Position numbers and translations under genes: made by a program. A DNA stretch of 64,000 bases from Nemertoderma westbladi. Lineage: Eukaryota > Xenacoelomorpha > Nemertodermatida > Nemertodermatidae. Shown here piece by piece: positions 33,020 to 44,800 of the stretch (position 1 is the stretch's first letter; every line of letters begins with the position of its first letter). The notes under the pieces are model-generated. The model was not told the DNA's origin and did not search any database. It saw only the letters and a program-made list of their open reading frames with translations. Location: contig JAUCBJ010007996.1 in NCBI GenBank assembly GCA_032718475.1, forward strand, positions 1 to 64,000. Reading direction: 5' to 3'.

Positions 33020-33140
33020 GAATTATATAATATTGTAGTAATTTATATATTAAATTTTTATATTATATAATATATATATATATGTATATTATAATTTATA
33101 TACTAATATATATTATATTTATATATTAATTTGGTTAACA
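33020..33140. repeat. AT-rich (TA)n tract
   Basis: Almost pure A/T with (TA)n, between the C-rich and G-rich arms. Duplicated at 43594-43714. Confidence 0.85.
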
Positions 33141-33257
33141 TCCAATACAGCTCCTACTTTAGGATTAGTCAATTTATTATCTGATGATACTATACTATAT
33201 CTTAATTATTTCAAAATGGTCTTAAAGTCTTTCACCACGGCCACACAGGGAAATGCC

Positions 33258-33365
33258 GGGGTTTGGGGGCGGCAACCCCCAAGAAAAGCACCGGGGGTTT
33301 GGGGGCGGCAGCCCCCAACAAAAGAAGCGGGGGTTTGGGGGCGGCAGCCCCCAATTAAAAGAAAA
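33258..33365. repeat. Three 36-bp hairpin-forming repeats
   Basis: Three units 36 bp apart, each with TTGGGGGCGGCAGCCCCCAA, a perfect 8-bp stem with 4-nt loop (the first unit has AACCCCC). Duplicated at 43832-43939. Confidence 0.92.
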
Positions 33366-33500
33366 ACAAACAAAATTTGACTATAAAAATGTTTCTTTCA
33401 TAATTTTGAAAAAACTTGACTAGATACAGCTTTTCCTGTAACCATCCTTAACTTTTGTTTGTTGCTTTGATGCACCCAGATTAATTTTAACACTTTAACT

Positions 33501-33626
33501 GGGGGGGGGGGGAGTGTCCGGGGGGAAGTGTCCGGGGGGAAGTGTCCGGGGGGAAGTGTCCTACTTGAGCGGGGGGGGAAGTATCCGGGAGGGAACTGTC
33601 CGGGGGGGGGGGGGGGGGAGTGTCCT
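33501..33626. repeat. G-rich array, right arm of G/C-rich inverted repeat
   Basis: GGGGGGAAGTGTCC units with G runs of 12 and 17; inverted relative to 32364-32539. Flanks outside the arms are also related in inverted order (GGTCTGCGGACACTCC against GGATCTAGGACACTCC). Strong G-quadruplex potential. Duplicated at 44075-44200. Confidence 0.9.
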
Positions 33627-34675
33627 AGATCCGACAGGTTATTTATTACATAAAGTAATTGGTAAATGCCCTTTCATATGGGTGGGAGTTATAACTGGGC
33701 GGGCACGGCACGGCATTTCAGGAATCCAGTCACTACAGGTAATTTATACTTGGCGTTTGATATTATTTATAGTTTTATAACATTTTTTTATGTTTATTTT
33801 TCATCTTTTATTAGGGTTGTCGAATAAGTGAGTAAATTTCAACTAAATTTAAGAAAATGAAAGTTTAATGGAGAAAACTACAACATTAAATGATGCTGGT
33901 ATGTATTATAAATTTCCAACTATTATAATAATTGAGTTTGTTTATTGTTAATTACAACGTTAATTACATTGTTAATAATAAGCCAATTAAGGCTATTGTT
34001 GAGTGTAAAGATAAGAACCGAATCCACAAATGTTCTCACTTCCGATCTCGAGAGTCTACAAATTCTTCGCTGGGTGCACTGATATCCAGCTATCCATGGG
34101 TTCGAAGGTCTAATAAGTCGAGCCGTTCTAAATGCGGTCTCAACTACCGGTCTTTACACTGTAGTCTTCCCACTAAGGTCCGCCAACCACTGCTAAACCC
34201 CCGCGAACAGCGGAAGAATCTATAATCTTCCTATTCACCGGCGCTCAGCTGTTGCTAACATATTACCTCATCAGGGCTACGGTCTCCAGTTGGGATGGAA
34301 TCAATTTTGTTACTGTAGCAGAGAAAACAACACTGAATAGCGTTATGATAGGTAACATTGGAAACTGGGTGGTTGCAGTTCCTCCAACTTTGCGACTGTG
34401 CTGCTGTATCTTGGTACCGTAGGCCTACCTATTCTACGTTTATTTTAAACTGAAAGTGTTACGGTAGCGGATTTCTGCGAATGCGTGAACTTGCGCGACT
34501 ACGCGGCCAGCCAGGTGTGGATGGTTCATAAGGTTGAATAACGAGTCTGATGTTTCTGTAGACTATAATATGTATATTAATCATTGATAATAATAAAGTA
34601 GTAAACGTAACTGAATAATATTAAACTGATGGTGGATAATAACCGTACTAATTGATTCTTAATGGCTGCTAACTG
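33627..34675. other. Non-coding
   Basis: No supported gene. The 97-codon frame at 33932-34225 has no ATG at its stated start and no recognisable domain. GTAGGCCTAC at 34419-34428. Duplicated at 44201-45249. Confidence 0.5.
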
Positions 34676-35599
34676 ACCGGTGTCACAAGGAAATCAGCCC
34701 CCCCTAGAATATGCCCCCCGGGGCATTATTTCCTAGGATATTATGTCCCCCCGGGCAATTTTTCCTAGGAAATTTAGCCCGGGGGGGCATTTTCTCCTTA
34801 GGAAATAATGCCTCCCCTCAGGAAAATTAGCCCCCCTCAAAAGTCTGAAAACTGGTACGATACCGGTCTGCTGGTAGCCACTTTTAATCTACCAACTGCA
34901 GAACTTGTAATAGTTGGAAGAATAGTACGGTACCGGTCTGCCGGTAGGTAAGCAGGTAAGGCAGTAAGGGATGTAGAACAGCATACTGAAGTATCTAAGT
35001 CAGTAGGCTACTGTAGTAACTACTGGTATAACAGCAGTGCGAGTGTGTGTGTGGTGTTGTGTGGGCGCCGAGCAGCTCCAAGCTTTTTTAAGTCTGTAAC
35101 CTGCTCCTTTCCCTGATTTGGTAAAGTGATTGTTTATTGTTTTGGTTAAGAAAATCCCGCCTCTGTAACCTGCTCCTTTCTCTCAATTGGTAATGTTATC
35201 GTTTATTGTTTTGGTTAGAAAATCCCATCTCTGTAACCTGCTCCTTTCCCTGATTTGCTAAAGTGACTGTTTATTATTTTGGTTAGAAAATCCCGCCTCT
35301 GTAACCTGCTCCTTTCCCTCAATTAGTTAAATGATCGTTTATTGTTTTGGTTAGAAAGGCCTGCCTCTGTAACCTGCTCCTTTCCTTCATTTGGTAAATT
35401 GACTGTTTATTGTTTTGTATAATTTTTGTAAGTTTTAGTAGTAATAAGTTTTGTTTATTGTATAATTCAGGGGGGGCATAATTTCCTAAGGGGGGGCATT
35501 TTTTCCTAGGGAAATTTGCCCGGGGGGGCATTTTTTCCTAGGAAAATATGCCCCCCCGGGCACATTTCCCGGGGGGGCATATTTTCCTGTTACACCGGT
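34676..35599. mobile_element. Non-autonomous TIR element with GC-rich palindromic ends
   Basis: Ends ACCGGTGTCACAAGGAAAT and, inverted, ACCGGTGTAACAGGAAAAT: ~29-bp TIRs leading into CCCCCCC blocks joined by CCTAGG. The right end holds a perfect 21-bp palindrome arm (35540-35560 with 35568-35588; AGGAAAATATGCCCCCCCGG...). The interior carries five 68-bp repeats. No transposase. Duplicated at 45250-46173. Confidence 0.7.
35094..35435. repeat. 68-bp tandem repeat, five copies
   Basis: CTGTAACCTGCTCCTTTCCC starts at 35094, 35163, 35231, 35299 and 35367; each unit ends in TTTATTGTTTTGGTTAGAAA. A distant relative of the unit occurs at 63094-63145. Duplicated at 45668-46009. Confidence 0.92.
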
Positions 35600-36019
35600 A
35601 CAAATTAGTTCGCTACTTCCTATCTAAATGCTCACACAACTGCTTAATAATTAGGTTACAGCATATTATATATTCACAACTAATATCCATACTACCGGCC
35701 TTTTCATTCCTGAGGCTCTGATTGGCCCAGCGTTTGGATCAGCTGATTAATGGCCAACTGCCAAACCTGGTCTTCACTGTAGTTACATGGATGGATACAC
35801 ATATTGTTATAAATTATTACATATACTATACTGCACCTAAGCTCCCCGTGTGGTTTAATAGTGAGATTGTGCCCCTTACTTGTGTAATAGATTTAGTGCC
35901 TACTAAATCTATCATTGTTGTTTTGGGTTGCCAATCTGGGTTGGCTTCCCTTCCGTTGGCCGCTTTGTTTATTGCTTAAAACTCTCCAGTTGCTTTGGTC
36001 GCTGCGGTAACACTCCCCC

Positions 36020-36056
36020 CATGCTACCTTCCGGGTGTTTGCTCGGAAGTAGCATG
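36020..36056. repeat. Strong hairpin (14/13-bp arms)
   Basis: CATGCTACCTTCCG, 10-nt loop, CGGAAGTAGCATG; one bulged base. Function unknown. Duplicated at 46594-46630. Confidence 0.85.
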
Positions 36057-36843
36057 TATATCACGTGTACAACGCCCTCATGGCTTTAATTCCATTTTTG
36101 AATTACTATTGGGGTGGGTTATTTTTAGGTCACAGACTGCCAGTCTGTACCTCTGGATCTATTGACCCCCCCTTATGATACCCGTGTCAAACGATATCAT
36201 AAGGCTGTGTAGAGCCTAATTGCGTTTTCCTCACTCTGATATTTTATGGTACCATTGAACACCGCACTATCCTCTCTCCTATGTACAGCATTCACAGCCT
36301 GCTCAACTCCTCGTTAACGAACTCAACCTCCATGTCTTACGAAACTTCTGATTCTGTCTTCTGTACACTACTCACTCTTGTCACCTCACTAGACATATAA
36401 TGTACCCCGTTATTTGAGTTTTACACCCATGCTATATTCTTATTCTCGCACACCCACTTTGTAATCTCACTTTAATTTTCTCTCACACTCTCCCCCCTTC
36501 CACTTATTCTCCTTTCCACACACCAAATTATATTCGTATCATTGATGCACCAATGTATAAATTTAATTTTGGTCATGTGATTACTGTCAAACCTGCCTGT
36601 CATTTGGTTGTCATTGTTGGTTCGTCAATGTCTCCCCAGTAGCTAATTGTGAAAACAAATGGATCCAACATTAGTTTTATTCATTATACGATTATTATAA
36701 TTATATTCTTACAGTTTGAGCTCTAGATAAGTTGTGTTAATGCATCTAACTATGTAGTTCAATACTGTTCCATATCAAAGTTCTAACTAATCTAACTTTC
36801 TCTTCCGGCCCTCCTCCAAGCCCACATCCAGTTCCCTCTACAG
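36057..36843. other. Non-coding
   Basis: C/T-rich in part; nothing recognised. Same at 46631-47417. Confidence 0.4.
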
Positions 36844-38080
36844 TCACCTCTTAACCCTCTCGATGCAGTCCTGTTGACCTCCGCTATGGTTTCGCTTTCC
36901 TCTCCTCCAAATCATATGCTCCGTATACCCATTTGGCCTGCCCAACCCATACCTATCCTCTTCATGGAATCCTTCATCTCTCCTGCCAGACGTTTCCGAA
37001 GGAACTTCTGGAGTTCCATCTGTTCTCCCGACTCCATCCATTTAGGATCCCCTGCAGATGGAGAACTCTCCCTCCTCCGGCTACCGCCGTTAGTTTCCGA
37101 TAGCTGAAGGGTTGGCTCCTTGCGTATATCGAGGTTTGAATCTCCCTACTGAGATTGAAGAAACCCCAGTGCATGTCCTTTACTTTAATCCTATCGCACG
37201 TCATCCCACCGTTATCTGCGTATATCTCAAACACCCGCAACTTCGTTTGTGCGCCCGCAATGCCACAATCCGTCACCATATGTCCTCTTAAATGGCACAT
37301 ACTGCAACGATTATGCAGGGTAGGAGCAAGAGCGCCCTATCATTACAATAGATACACTTCAATCCCGTCTCGTACCGATGTAAACAATCCCGCCGCTTGT
37401 GCGTCCATCTACCACAGTAGTGTCATCCTTCGACCGAAAGCATTCGCTGCCCGAACTCATCCGACCCATCTTCCCATCGTCTCACGTGTCGGTTAAAACG
37501 TTGATATATGTTTTCTTCTGTAACTCTCTCCATCGGTTGCGTTGTCGGAGTCTCCTCCAGTCGCAATTCACTCGTGGATCGTAATCTCTCAATCTGGGTT
37601 GTCTCGGTTGGTATTGGAACGAATTCCAATGCATGTGAGCGCCCACATCAGGGATTGCCCTCCCCTCACGCCTGTCCTTGTCTGATACACCGACCATCTC
37701 GACGGCCTGTGTCCCGCCGAATGGATGTCTCCCGTTTTGCCCACTCCGTCCTCGTATAATTCCTTGGTAGGTTAGAATACGGAGTCGACTGCCCTGCATC
37801 CTCACCTTTCCGCGATTCTATCGTGACACCGCGAGATTGATGATGATATTCATCTTCCGTGTCGCTACTCGAGCCCGATGGGAAGAACATCGACATGTCC
37901 ATATCCTAATCATCATCGAGCTAGTTATCCTCCTCCAGATATAGCATGGCCCTAAATCGCGCTATCTCTGCATCATCCTCCTCCTTGTTCTGGATGCTCA
38001 CCACTTCATCCTTTTGCCACCTGGCATTGGGGTCATCGACTCCACTGTCCACTAGTAGATGTTCCGGGTCATAGAAGACC
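36844..38080 (-). pseudogene. Degenerate gag-like ORF with CCHC zinc knuckles
   Basis: Minus-strand protein-like pieces across frames, from an acidic N-terminal piece (EVFYDPEHLLVDSGVDD, then MSMFFPSGSSSDTEDEYH), through ERVTEENIYQRFNRHVRRWE (near 37423-37629), to zinc knuckles. CSMCHLRGHMVTDC (37265-37306) is a clean C-x2-C-x4-H-x4-C knuckle. Just upstream a second knuckle ends HYCGRWTHKRRDC, with a stop codon where its first Cys should be. CCHC knuckles bind RNA or DNA in gag and LINE ORF1 proteins. At least two stops and two frameshifts; no RT or integrase nearby, so the element type is undecided. C-terminal part follows to 36844. Confidence 0.55.
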
Positions 38081-38082
38081 TC

Positions 38083-38480
38083 CCCCCCCCCCCCCCCCCC
38101 CCCTTTCGACCTGGGTAATTGAGGAGCCCCTCAACTACCTACTAAGCCCCTACTAATCTCAATTCGACCTAATCGAATTAATTTTTGTTACTTTTCCTAT
38201 AGTTCCAGAATATACACTTCTCCTTTTTTGTTGCTATATTATTTAGTTAATTTTATCAACGTATTTTTTATTAATTACTTATTTATAATTATTTAATTAT
38301 ACATATCATATTATACGTTTTCTATCGCACCTTACACAATATATTCTATCTACTCACTCGTTTTCTATGTATCCATGCTATCCTCACTCTACATACTATA
38401 TTCTGTTTAATACATATCCCGCTACTCTCTTCTCTCCACATACTCCACTTTTAGCATACCTACCGTGCTTTACACTATAC
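38083..38480. other. C22 homopolymer and AT-rich non-coding
   Basis: A run of 22 C ends at 38103, then AT-rich sequence. Same at 48657-49054, with the same C count. Confidence 0.7.
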
Positions 38481-39600
38481 GTAACTAACTAACTCTCCCC
38501 GATCTGTACCTACATACCGTACCTTATGAGAAATGTATCTAACTCTACTCTCGTTAATCCGTACTTACACATCGTACCTTATATAATGTATAATGTACTA
38601 ACCTTAGCATACACAATATTCATTAGATATCTATGTACCTACATACTTTCTTTTCTACATACCGTACCTTATGAGAAATTTATCTAACTAAACTAACCCT
38701 AGCATACACGATACGCCTACGTACTTTCCTGTTACATATCGTACCTTATGCGATATTTATCTAACTAAACTCACCCTAGTGTACACGATACTCATTAGAG
38801 ATCTATGTACCTACATACTTTCCTGTCTACATATCGTACCTTACATGATATCTAACTAAACTAACCCTAGTGTACACAATACTCATTAGAGATCTATGTA
38901 CCTACATACTTTCCTGTCTACATATCGTACCTTACATGATATCTAACTAAACTAACCCTAGTGTACACAATACTCATTAGAGATCTATGTACCTACATAC
39001 TTTCCTTTCTACATATCGTACCTTATGCGATATGTATCTAACTAAACTAACCCTAGTGTACACAATACTCATTAGAGATCTATGTACCTACATACTTTCC
39101 TGTCTACATATTGTACCTTACATGATATCAAACTAAACTCACCCTAGTGTACACGATACTCATTAGAGATCTATGTACTTACATACTTTCCTTTCTACAT
39201 ATCGTACCTTATGCGATATGTATCTAACTAAACTAACCCTAGTGTACACAATACTCATTAGAGATCTATGTACCTACATACTTTCCTGTCTACATATTGT
39301 ACCTTACATGATATCAAACTAAACTCACCCTAGTGTACACAATACTCATTAGAGATCTATGTACCTACATACTTTCCTTTCTACATATCGTACCTTATGC
39401 GATATGTATCTAACTAAACTAACCCTAGTGTACACAATACTCATTAGAGATCTATGTACCTACATACTTTCCTGTCTACATATTGTACCTTACATGATAT
39501 CAAACTAAACTCACCCTAGTGTACACAATACTCATTAGAGATCTATGTACCTACATACTTTCCTGTCTACAAATCGTACCTTGCGCAATATGTATCTAAC
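38480..39600. repeat. 91/95-bp satellite (~12 units)
   Basis: The marker GATCTATGTACCTACATAC recurs at 38800, 38891, 38982, 39077, 39168 and 39263, i.e. spacings of 91, 91, 95, 91 and 95. The right part is an alternating 186-bp higher-order repeat; the left end (38480-38790) is more diverged. Each unit holds one AACCCTAG and an AGAGATCT. Duplicated at 49054-50174. Confidence 0.93.
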
Positions 39601-39788
39601 TAAAACTAACGCTTTACTTTGTTATACATTAGATAATTTTTTTATAATTGTGGAAATATTTCACTGTAGATAGTTATTTGTACATTAGCCCTACGTAAAA
39701 AACTTTTGAAATTTGACGTATTTGCCTTGCTTTCACAGTTTTGTTATAAAATTTTATATTTACCTTATCTAGAATATGTTGGCATCCA

Positions 39789-39849
39789 TTTACCACTTGG
39801 TCCAGTGGCCTGGTAGGTTAGGTCGAGGGTTCAAATCTCAGTTGGTAAA
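39789..39849 (+). repeat. 61-nt tRNA-like sequence (pseudo-tRNA or SINE head)
   Basis: TTTACCA (39789-39795) pairs with TGGTAAA (39843-39849) as a 7-bp acceptor stem. Inside are an A-box-like TGGTCCAGTGG and a B-box-like GGGTTCAAATCTC with a short T stem (GAG/CTC). The ~15-nt anticodon arm of a normal tRNA is absent, so it cannot be a standard tRNA. Duplicated at 50363-50423. Confidence 0.55.
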
Positions 39850-40275
39850 TTTATATTTTTGTACATCTTTATTTCCGTTTCGTTAACATTAGATAAGCCA
39901 ATACGTGCGTACAACAAATGAACTGATTAGTTGGGCCAATCATAGGTGTTTAATAATTTATTGGGCCAATGTGAGCTCATGGAATGTAGTAGAATGTTCT
40001 AGTGTGATTCCATGCCTCGAATTTACTATTATAAGGTGCCGTTTGCCCTTCGGTTATCACTTACTAACACACTAACTCACTAACTTAGTTACTGTTAAAA
40101 CTTAATTTGTTAAATCATTTGCTATTAGTTGTAAAGTTTTGTATTCTGATCTTACGTTAAAATATACTGAAAACTCAGAACATGTAGCTTTTAGCGTATC
40201 TATCTTGAACAGCCAAACGCTTTGAGGAATGGCTGCCTAAATCTTTAGGCCACAGCAATGCAAGGGGAAGGAATG
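39850..40275 (+). promoter_or_regulatory. Promoter-like end of duplicated segment
   Basis: Contains two GGGCCAAT boxes (near 39933 and 39963), then a TATA-like CTATTATAAGG near 40026. The layout resembles an LTR U3/R region. No LTR partner or primer-binding site was found, so this is only suggestive. Duplicated at 50424-50849. Confidence 0.35.
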
Positions 40276-40280
40276 TAAAG

Positions 40281-41820
40281 GTAGTACAGTTCTTCTTCAG
40301 GTGCATATACACTGACTCAAACTGTAGTACAGTTCTTCTTCAGGTGCATATACACTGACTCAAATTGTTGTACAGTTCTTCTTCAGATGCATATACACTG
40401 ACTCAAACTGTAGTACAGTTCTTCTTCAGGTACATATACACTGACTCAAACTGTAGTACAATTCTTCTTCAGGTGCATTGCATATACACTGACTCAAACT
40501 GTAGTACAGTTCTTCTTCAGGTGCATATACACTGACTCAAACTGTAGTACAGTTCTTCTTCAGGTGCATATACACTGTCTCAAACTGTAGTACAGTTCTT
40601 CTTCAGGTGCATATACACTGACTCAAACTGTAGTACAGTTCTTCTTCAGGTGCATATACACTGACTCAAATTGTTGTACAGTTCTTCTTCAGGTGCATAT
40701 ACACTGACTCAAACTGTAGTACAATTCTTCTTCAGGTGCATATACACTGATTCAAATTGTTGTACAGTTCTTCTTCAGGTGCATATACACTGACTCAAAC
40801 TGTAGTACAATTCTTCTTCAGGTGCATATACACTGACTCAAACTGTAGTACAGTTCTTCTTCAGGTGCATATACACTGACTCAAATTGTTGTACAGTTCT
40901 TCTTCAGGTGCATATACACTGACTCAAACTGTAGTACAGTTCTTCTTCAGGTGCATATACACTGACTCAAATTGTTGTACAGTTCTTCTTCAGGTGCATA
41001 TACACTGACTCAAACTGTAGTACAATTCTTCTTCAGGTGCATATACACTGACTCAAATTGTTGTACAGTTCTTCTTCAGGTGCATATACACTGACTCAAA
41101 CTGTAGTACAATTCTTCTTCAGGTGCATATACACTGACTCAAATTGTTGTACAGTTCTTCTTCAGGTGCATATACACTGACTCAAACTGTAGTACAGTTC
41201 TTCTTCAGGTGCACCTACACTGACTCAAACTGTAGTACAGTTCTTCTTCAGGTGCATATACACTGACTCAAACTGTAGTACAGTTCTTCTTCAGGTGCAT
41301 ATACACTGACTCAAACTGTAGTACAGTTCTTCTTCAGGTGCACCTACACTGACTCAAACTGTAGTACAGTTCTTCTTCAGGTGCATATACACTGACTCAA
41401 ATTGTTGTACAGTTCTTCTTCAGGTGCATATACACTGACTCAAACTGTAGTACAGTTCTTCTTCAGGTGCATATACACTGACTCAAATTGTTGTACAGTT
41501 CTTCTTCAGGTGCATATACACTGACTCAAACTGTAGTACAATTCTTCTTCAGGTGCATATACACTGACTCAAATTGTTGTACAGTTCTTCTTCAGGTGCA
41601 TATACACTGACTCAAACTGTAGTACAATTCTTCTTCAGGTGCATATACACTGACTCAAATTGTTGTACAGTTCTTCTTCAGGTGCATATACACTGACTCA
41701 AACTGTAGTACAGTTCTTCTTCAGGTGCACCTACACTGACTCAAACTGTAGTACAGTTCTTCTTCAGGTGCATATACACTGACTCAAACTGTAGTACAGT
41801 TCTTCTTCAGGTGCATATAC
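40281..41820. repeat. 43-bp satellite array, second block
   Basis: Same 43-bp unit as 27480-31246. The left part matches 30223-31142 with offset 10,058; after ~41200 there is an extra 516 bp (12 x 43), so the following segment has offset 10,574. Confidence 0.95.
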
Positions 41821-44800
41821 TCAATGATAAGTTTATACTTATACTGTACTTATATTCAGTATTCTTTATTCTTTATATTTCTTCAGTATTCTTTTTCCTT
41901 TTGTTTGTGGGTGAAGACCTTTTTATTATATAAACTATATTATTATATTTACCCCACATTAATTAACAATGTCGTTCTTTCAAATAATGAAAATTGCTGA
42001 ATATCGTTTAACATTTAACGATAGTGTACATTCGAACATGATTTTGAAGAAGATACTTGGCATTTCCTGATTGCATTGTTGCTACGCAACAAGTTGTACC
42101 AATGGTAGCATAGGTTCCCAGAATTAGCAACCTTGGAATGTTTACCAGAGGACTAAGTTTGTAGCAGAACAGCTTCGTGTGGGTGTCGGATACATTATTA
42201 TGCCTATCCTATCCACGTGCTTACTACCTCACTGCCGCTTTATTAATGTTTTCATTCGGAAGTAATGCTCCGCGGACAATTTATTATTAGTTTATTTGAA
42301 TTCTTTTAATCCGGAATGTGAGTAGATTAACGATGGTCTTTATTATTAATTTATATTGGATTATGTAACATACAGAGCGCAAGTTCACCGGTAAGTTCAC
42401 TTTCAATGTACACGACTCCAATTCAACATTCTGCAATGCTTATTGTAATTTCTTTGTTCAAATCGTATGCTCTATTTATGTAAATACTCTATGTAGTATA
42501 TGTGCAGGTTATAAGACAGAAATAAGCGCTATAAAACACTTAATAAAGATAAATTAAAAAAAATAAAAAATCTTCATATATAAAATTATAATAAAAAGTC
42601 AACCCAAAAGTGAAATCCTGGAATTCTTCATATGGGCGATGGTATATCACATCACAGCCGCGTTCAACACCATCTGTTTAAGTTTACATTTCTGAAATAA
42701 TCAAAAATTTATTTTAAAATAAATTGGTGGAATTGATTAATAAAGTGATATTTGTTACTTAAGAAAATAAATTGTGTAGTGGATTATGTAAAATACCATT
42801 GATGTATGGGGAAAGCTTTTATGATAAAATCCAATGTTTTATTTTCTTGTGGGGTTTTGTAATAAAAAAATATTTTTACTCTGCCTGCTTTAATGGACTT
42901 ACCGGGCTCTGTGAACTTACGGCGACAGGTTGGTCTGCGGACACTCCCCCCCCCCCCCCCCCCAGACACTTCCCCCCCCCCCCCTCCGACACTTCCCCCC
43001 CCCCCGGACACTTCCCCCCCAGACACACCCCCCCCGGACACTTCCCCCCAGACACTTCCCCCCCCGGACACTTCCCCCCCAGACACTTCCCCCCCGGACA
43101 CTCCCCCCCCCCGACTGTTCTTAACTTCGCACATTCTTATTTTTCATTTCATTTTGTAAGGTAAACGGACCGCTTGTATCCAGATAAGTTGTATCCAATT
43201 TTCCTTTCTTAGCTCAGAAAGTGATCTTTTGCATCCCGATTTTACATTTTGTATCCAAGTTTTATTTATGGATTTTATCAATGCAATTACATTGTATCGT
43301 TTGCTAATCTTTAAACAATTAATAGATGACCTATAAATTCCATCCCCCGAATGATATACTGTTTTTATTAACTATAGAATTATAATAATTAATTGTTTTA
43401 TTTATAGGTATTATTATGTAATAGTATTCTTCAAATTGTAGCAGATGGGGATGAATATTATTATTGCAATCAAAATTATACCTCTCCAGGGTAAAATCGA
43501 CATGCGTCGACCTGTATTCGGTGTTCAACATTACATATTAATAAATTAATTAAATTTCCTGGTTACTTGCAATATTTTTAATAGGATTTTGTTGAATTAT
43601 ATAATATTGTAGTAATTTATATATTAAATTTTTATATTATATAATATATATATATATGTATATTATAATTTATATACTAATATATATTATATTTATATAT
43701 TAATTTGGTTAACATCCAATACAGCTCCTACTTTAGGATTAGTCAATTTATTATCTGATGATACTATACTATATCTTAATTATTTCAAAATGGTCTTAAA
43801 GTCTTTCACCACGGCCACACAGGGAAATGCCGGGGTTTGGGGGCGGCAACCCCCAAGAAAAGCACCGGGGGTTTGGGGGCGGCAGCCCCCAACAAAAGAA
43901 GCGGGGGTTTGGGGGCGGCAGCCCCCAATTAAAAGAAAAACAAACAAAATTTGACTATAAAAATGTTTCTTTCATAATTTTGAAAAAACTTGACTAGATA
44001 CAGCTTTTCCTGTAACCATCCTTAACTTTTGTTTGTTGCTTTGATGCACCCAGATTAATTTTAACACTTTAACTGGGGGGGGGGGGAGTGTCCGGGGGGA
44101 AGTGTCCGGGGGGAAGTGTCCGGGGGGAAGTGTCCTACTTGAGCGGGGGGGGAAGTATCCGGGAGGGAACTGTCCGGGGGGGGGGGGGGGGGAGTGTCCT
44201 AGATCCGACAGGTTATTTATTACATAAAGTAATTGGTAAATGCCCTTTCATATGGGTGGGAGTTATAACTGGGCGGGCACGGCACGGCATTTCAGGAATC
44301 CAGTCACTACAGGTAATTTATACTTGGCGTTTGATATTATTTATAGTTTTATAACATTTTTTTATGTTTATTTTTCATCTTTTATTAGGGTTGTCGAATA
44401 AGTGAGTAAATTTCAACTAAATTTAAGAAAATGAAAGTTTAATGGAGAAAACTACAACATTAAATGATGCTGGTATGTATTATAAATTTCCAACTATTAT
44501 AATAATTGAGTTTGTTTATTGTTAATTACAACGTTAATTACATTGTTAATAATAAGCCAATTAAGGCTATTGTTGAGTGTAAAGATAAGAACCGAATCCA
44601 CAAATGTTCTCACTTCCGATCTCGAGAGTCTACAAATTCTTCGCTGGGTGCACTGATATCCAGCTATCCATGGGTTCGAAGGTCTAATAAGTCGAGCCGT
44701 TCTAAATGCGGTCTCAACTACCGGTCTTTACACTGTAGTCTTCCCACTAAGGTCCGCCAACCACTGCTAAACCCCCGCGAACAGCGGAAGAATCTATAAT

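Larger units (their letters stand above)
31247..40275. repeat. Tandem segmental duplication, copy A (9,029 bp)
   Basis: Repeated at 41821-50849 with an offset of 10,574 bp. Every stretch compared was identical, including G17 and C22 homopolymers. It starts at the end of satellite array A (GCATATACTCAATGATAAG) and ends GGGGAAGGAATG. Confidence 0.97.

Noticed and set aside
33932-34225. 97-codon frame (and copy at 44506-44799)
   Set aside because: No ATG at the start of the frame, no domain, and a composition typical of chance.
38480-39600. Telomere-like AACCCTA motifs
   Set aside because: One copy per 91/95-bp unit, not a tandem TTAGGG run; not telomeric.
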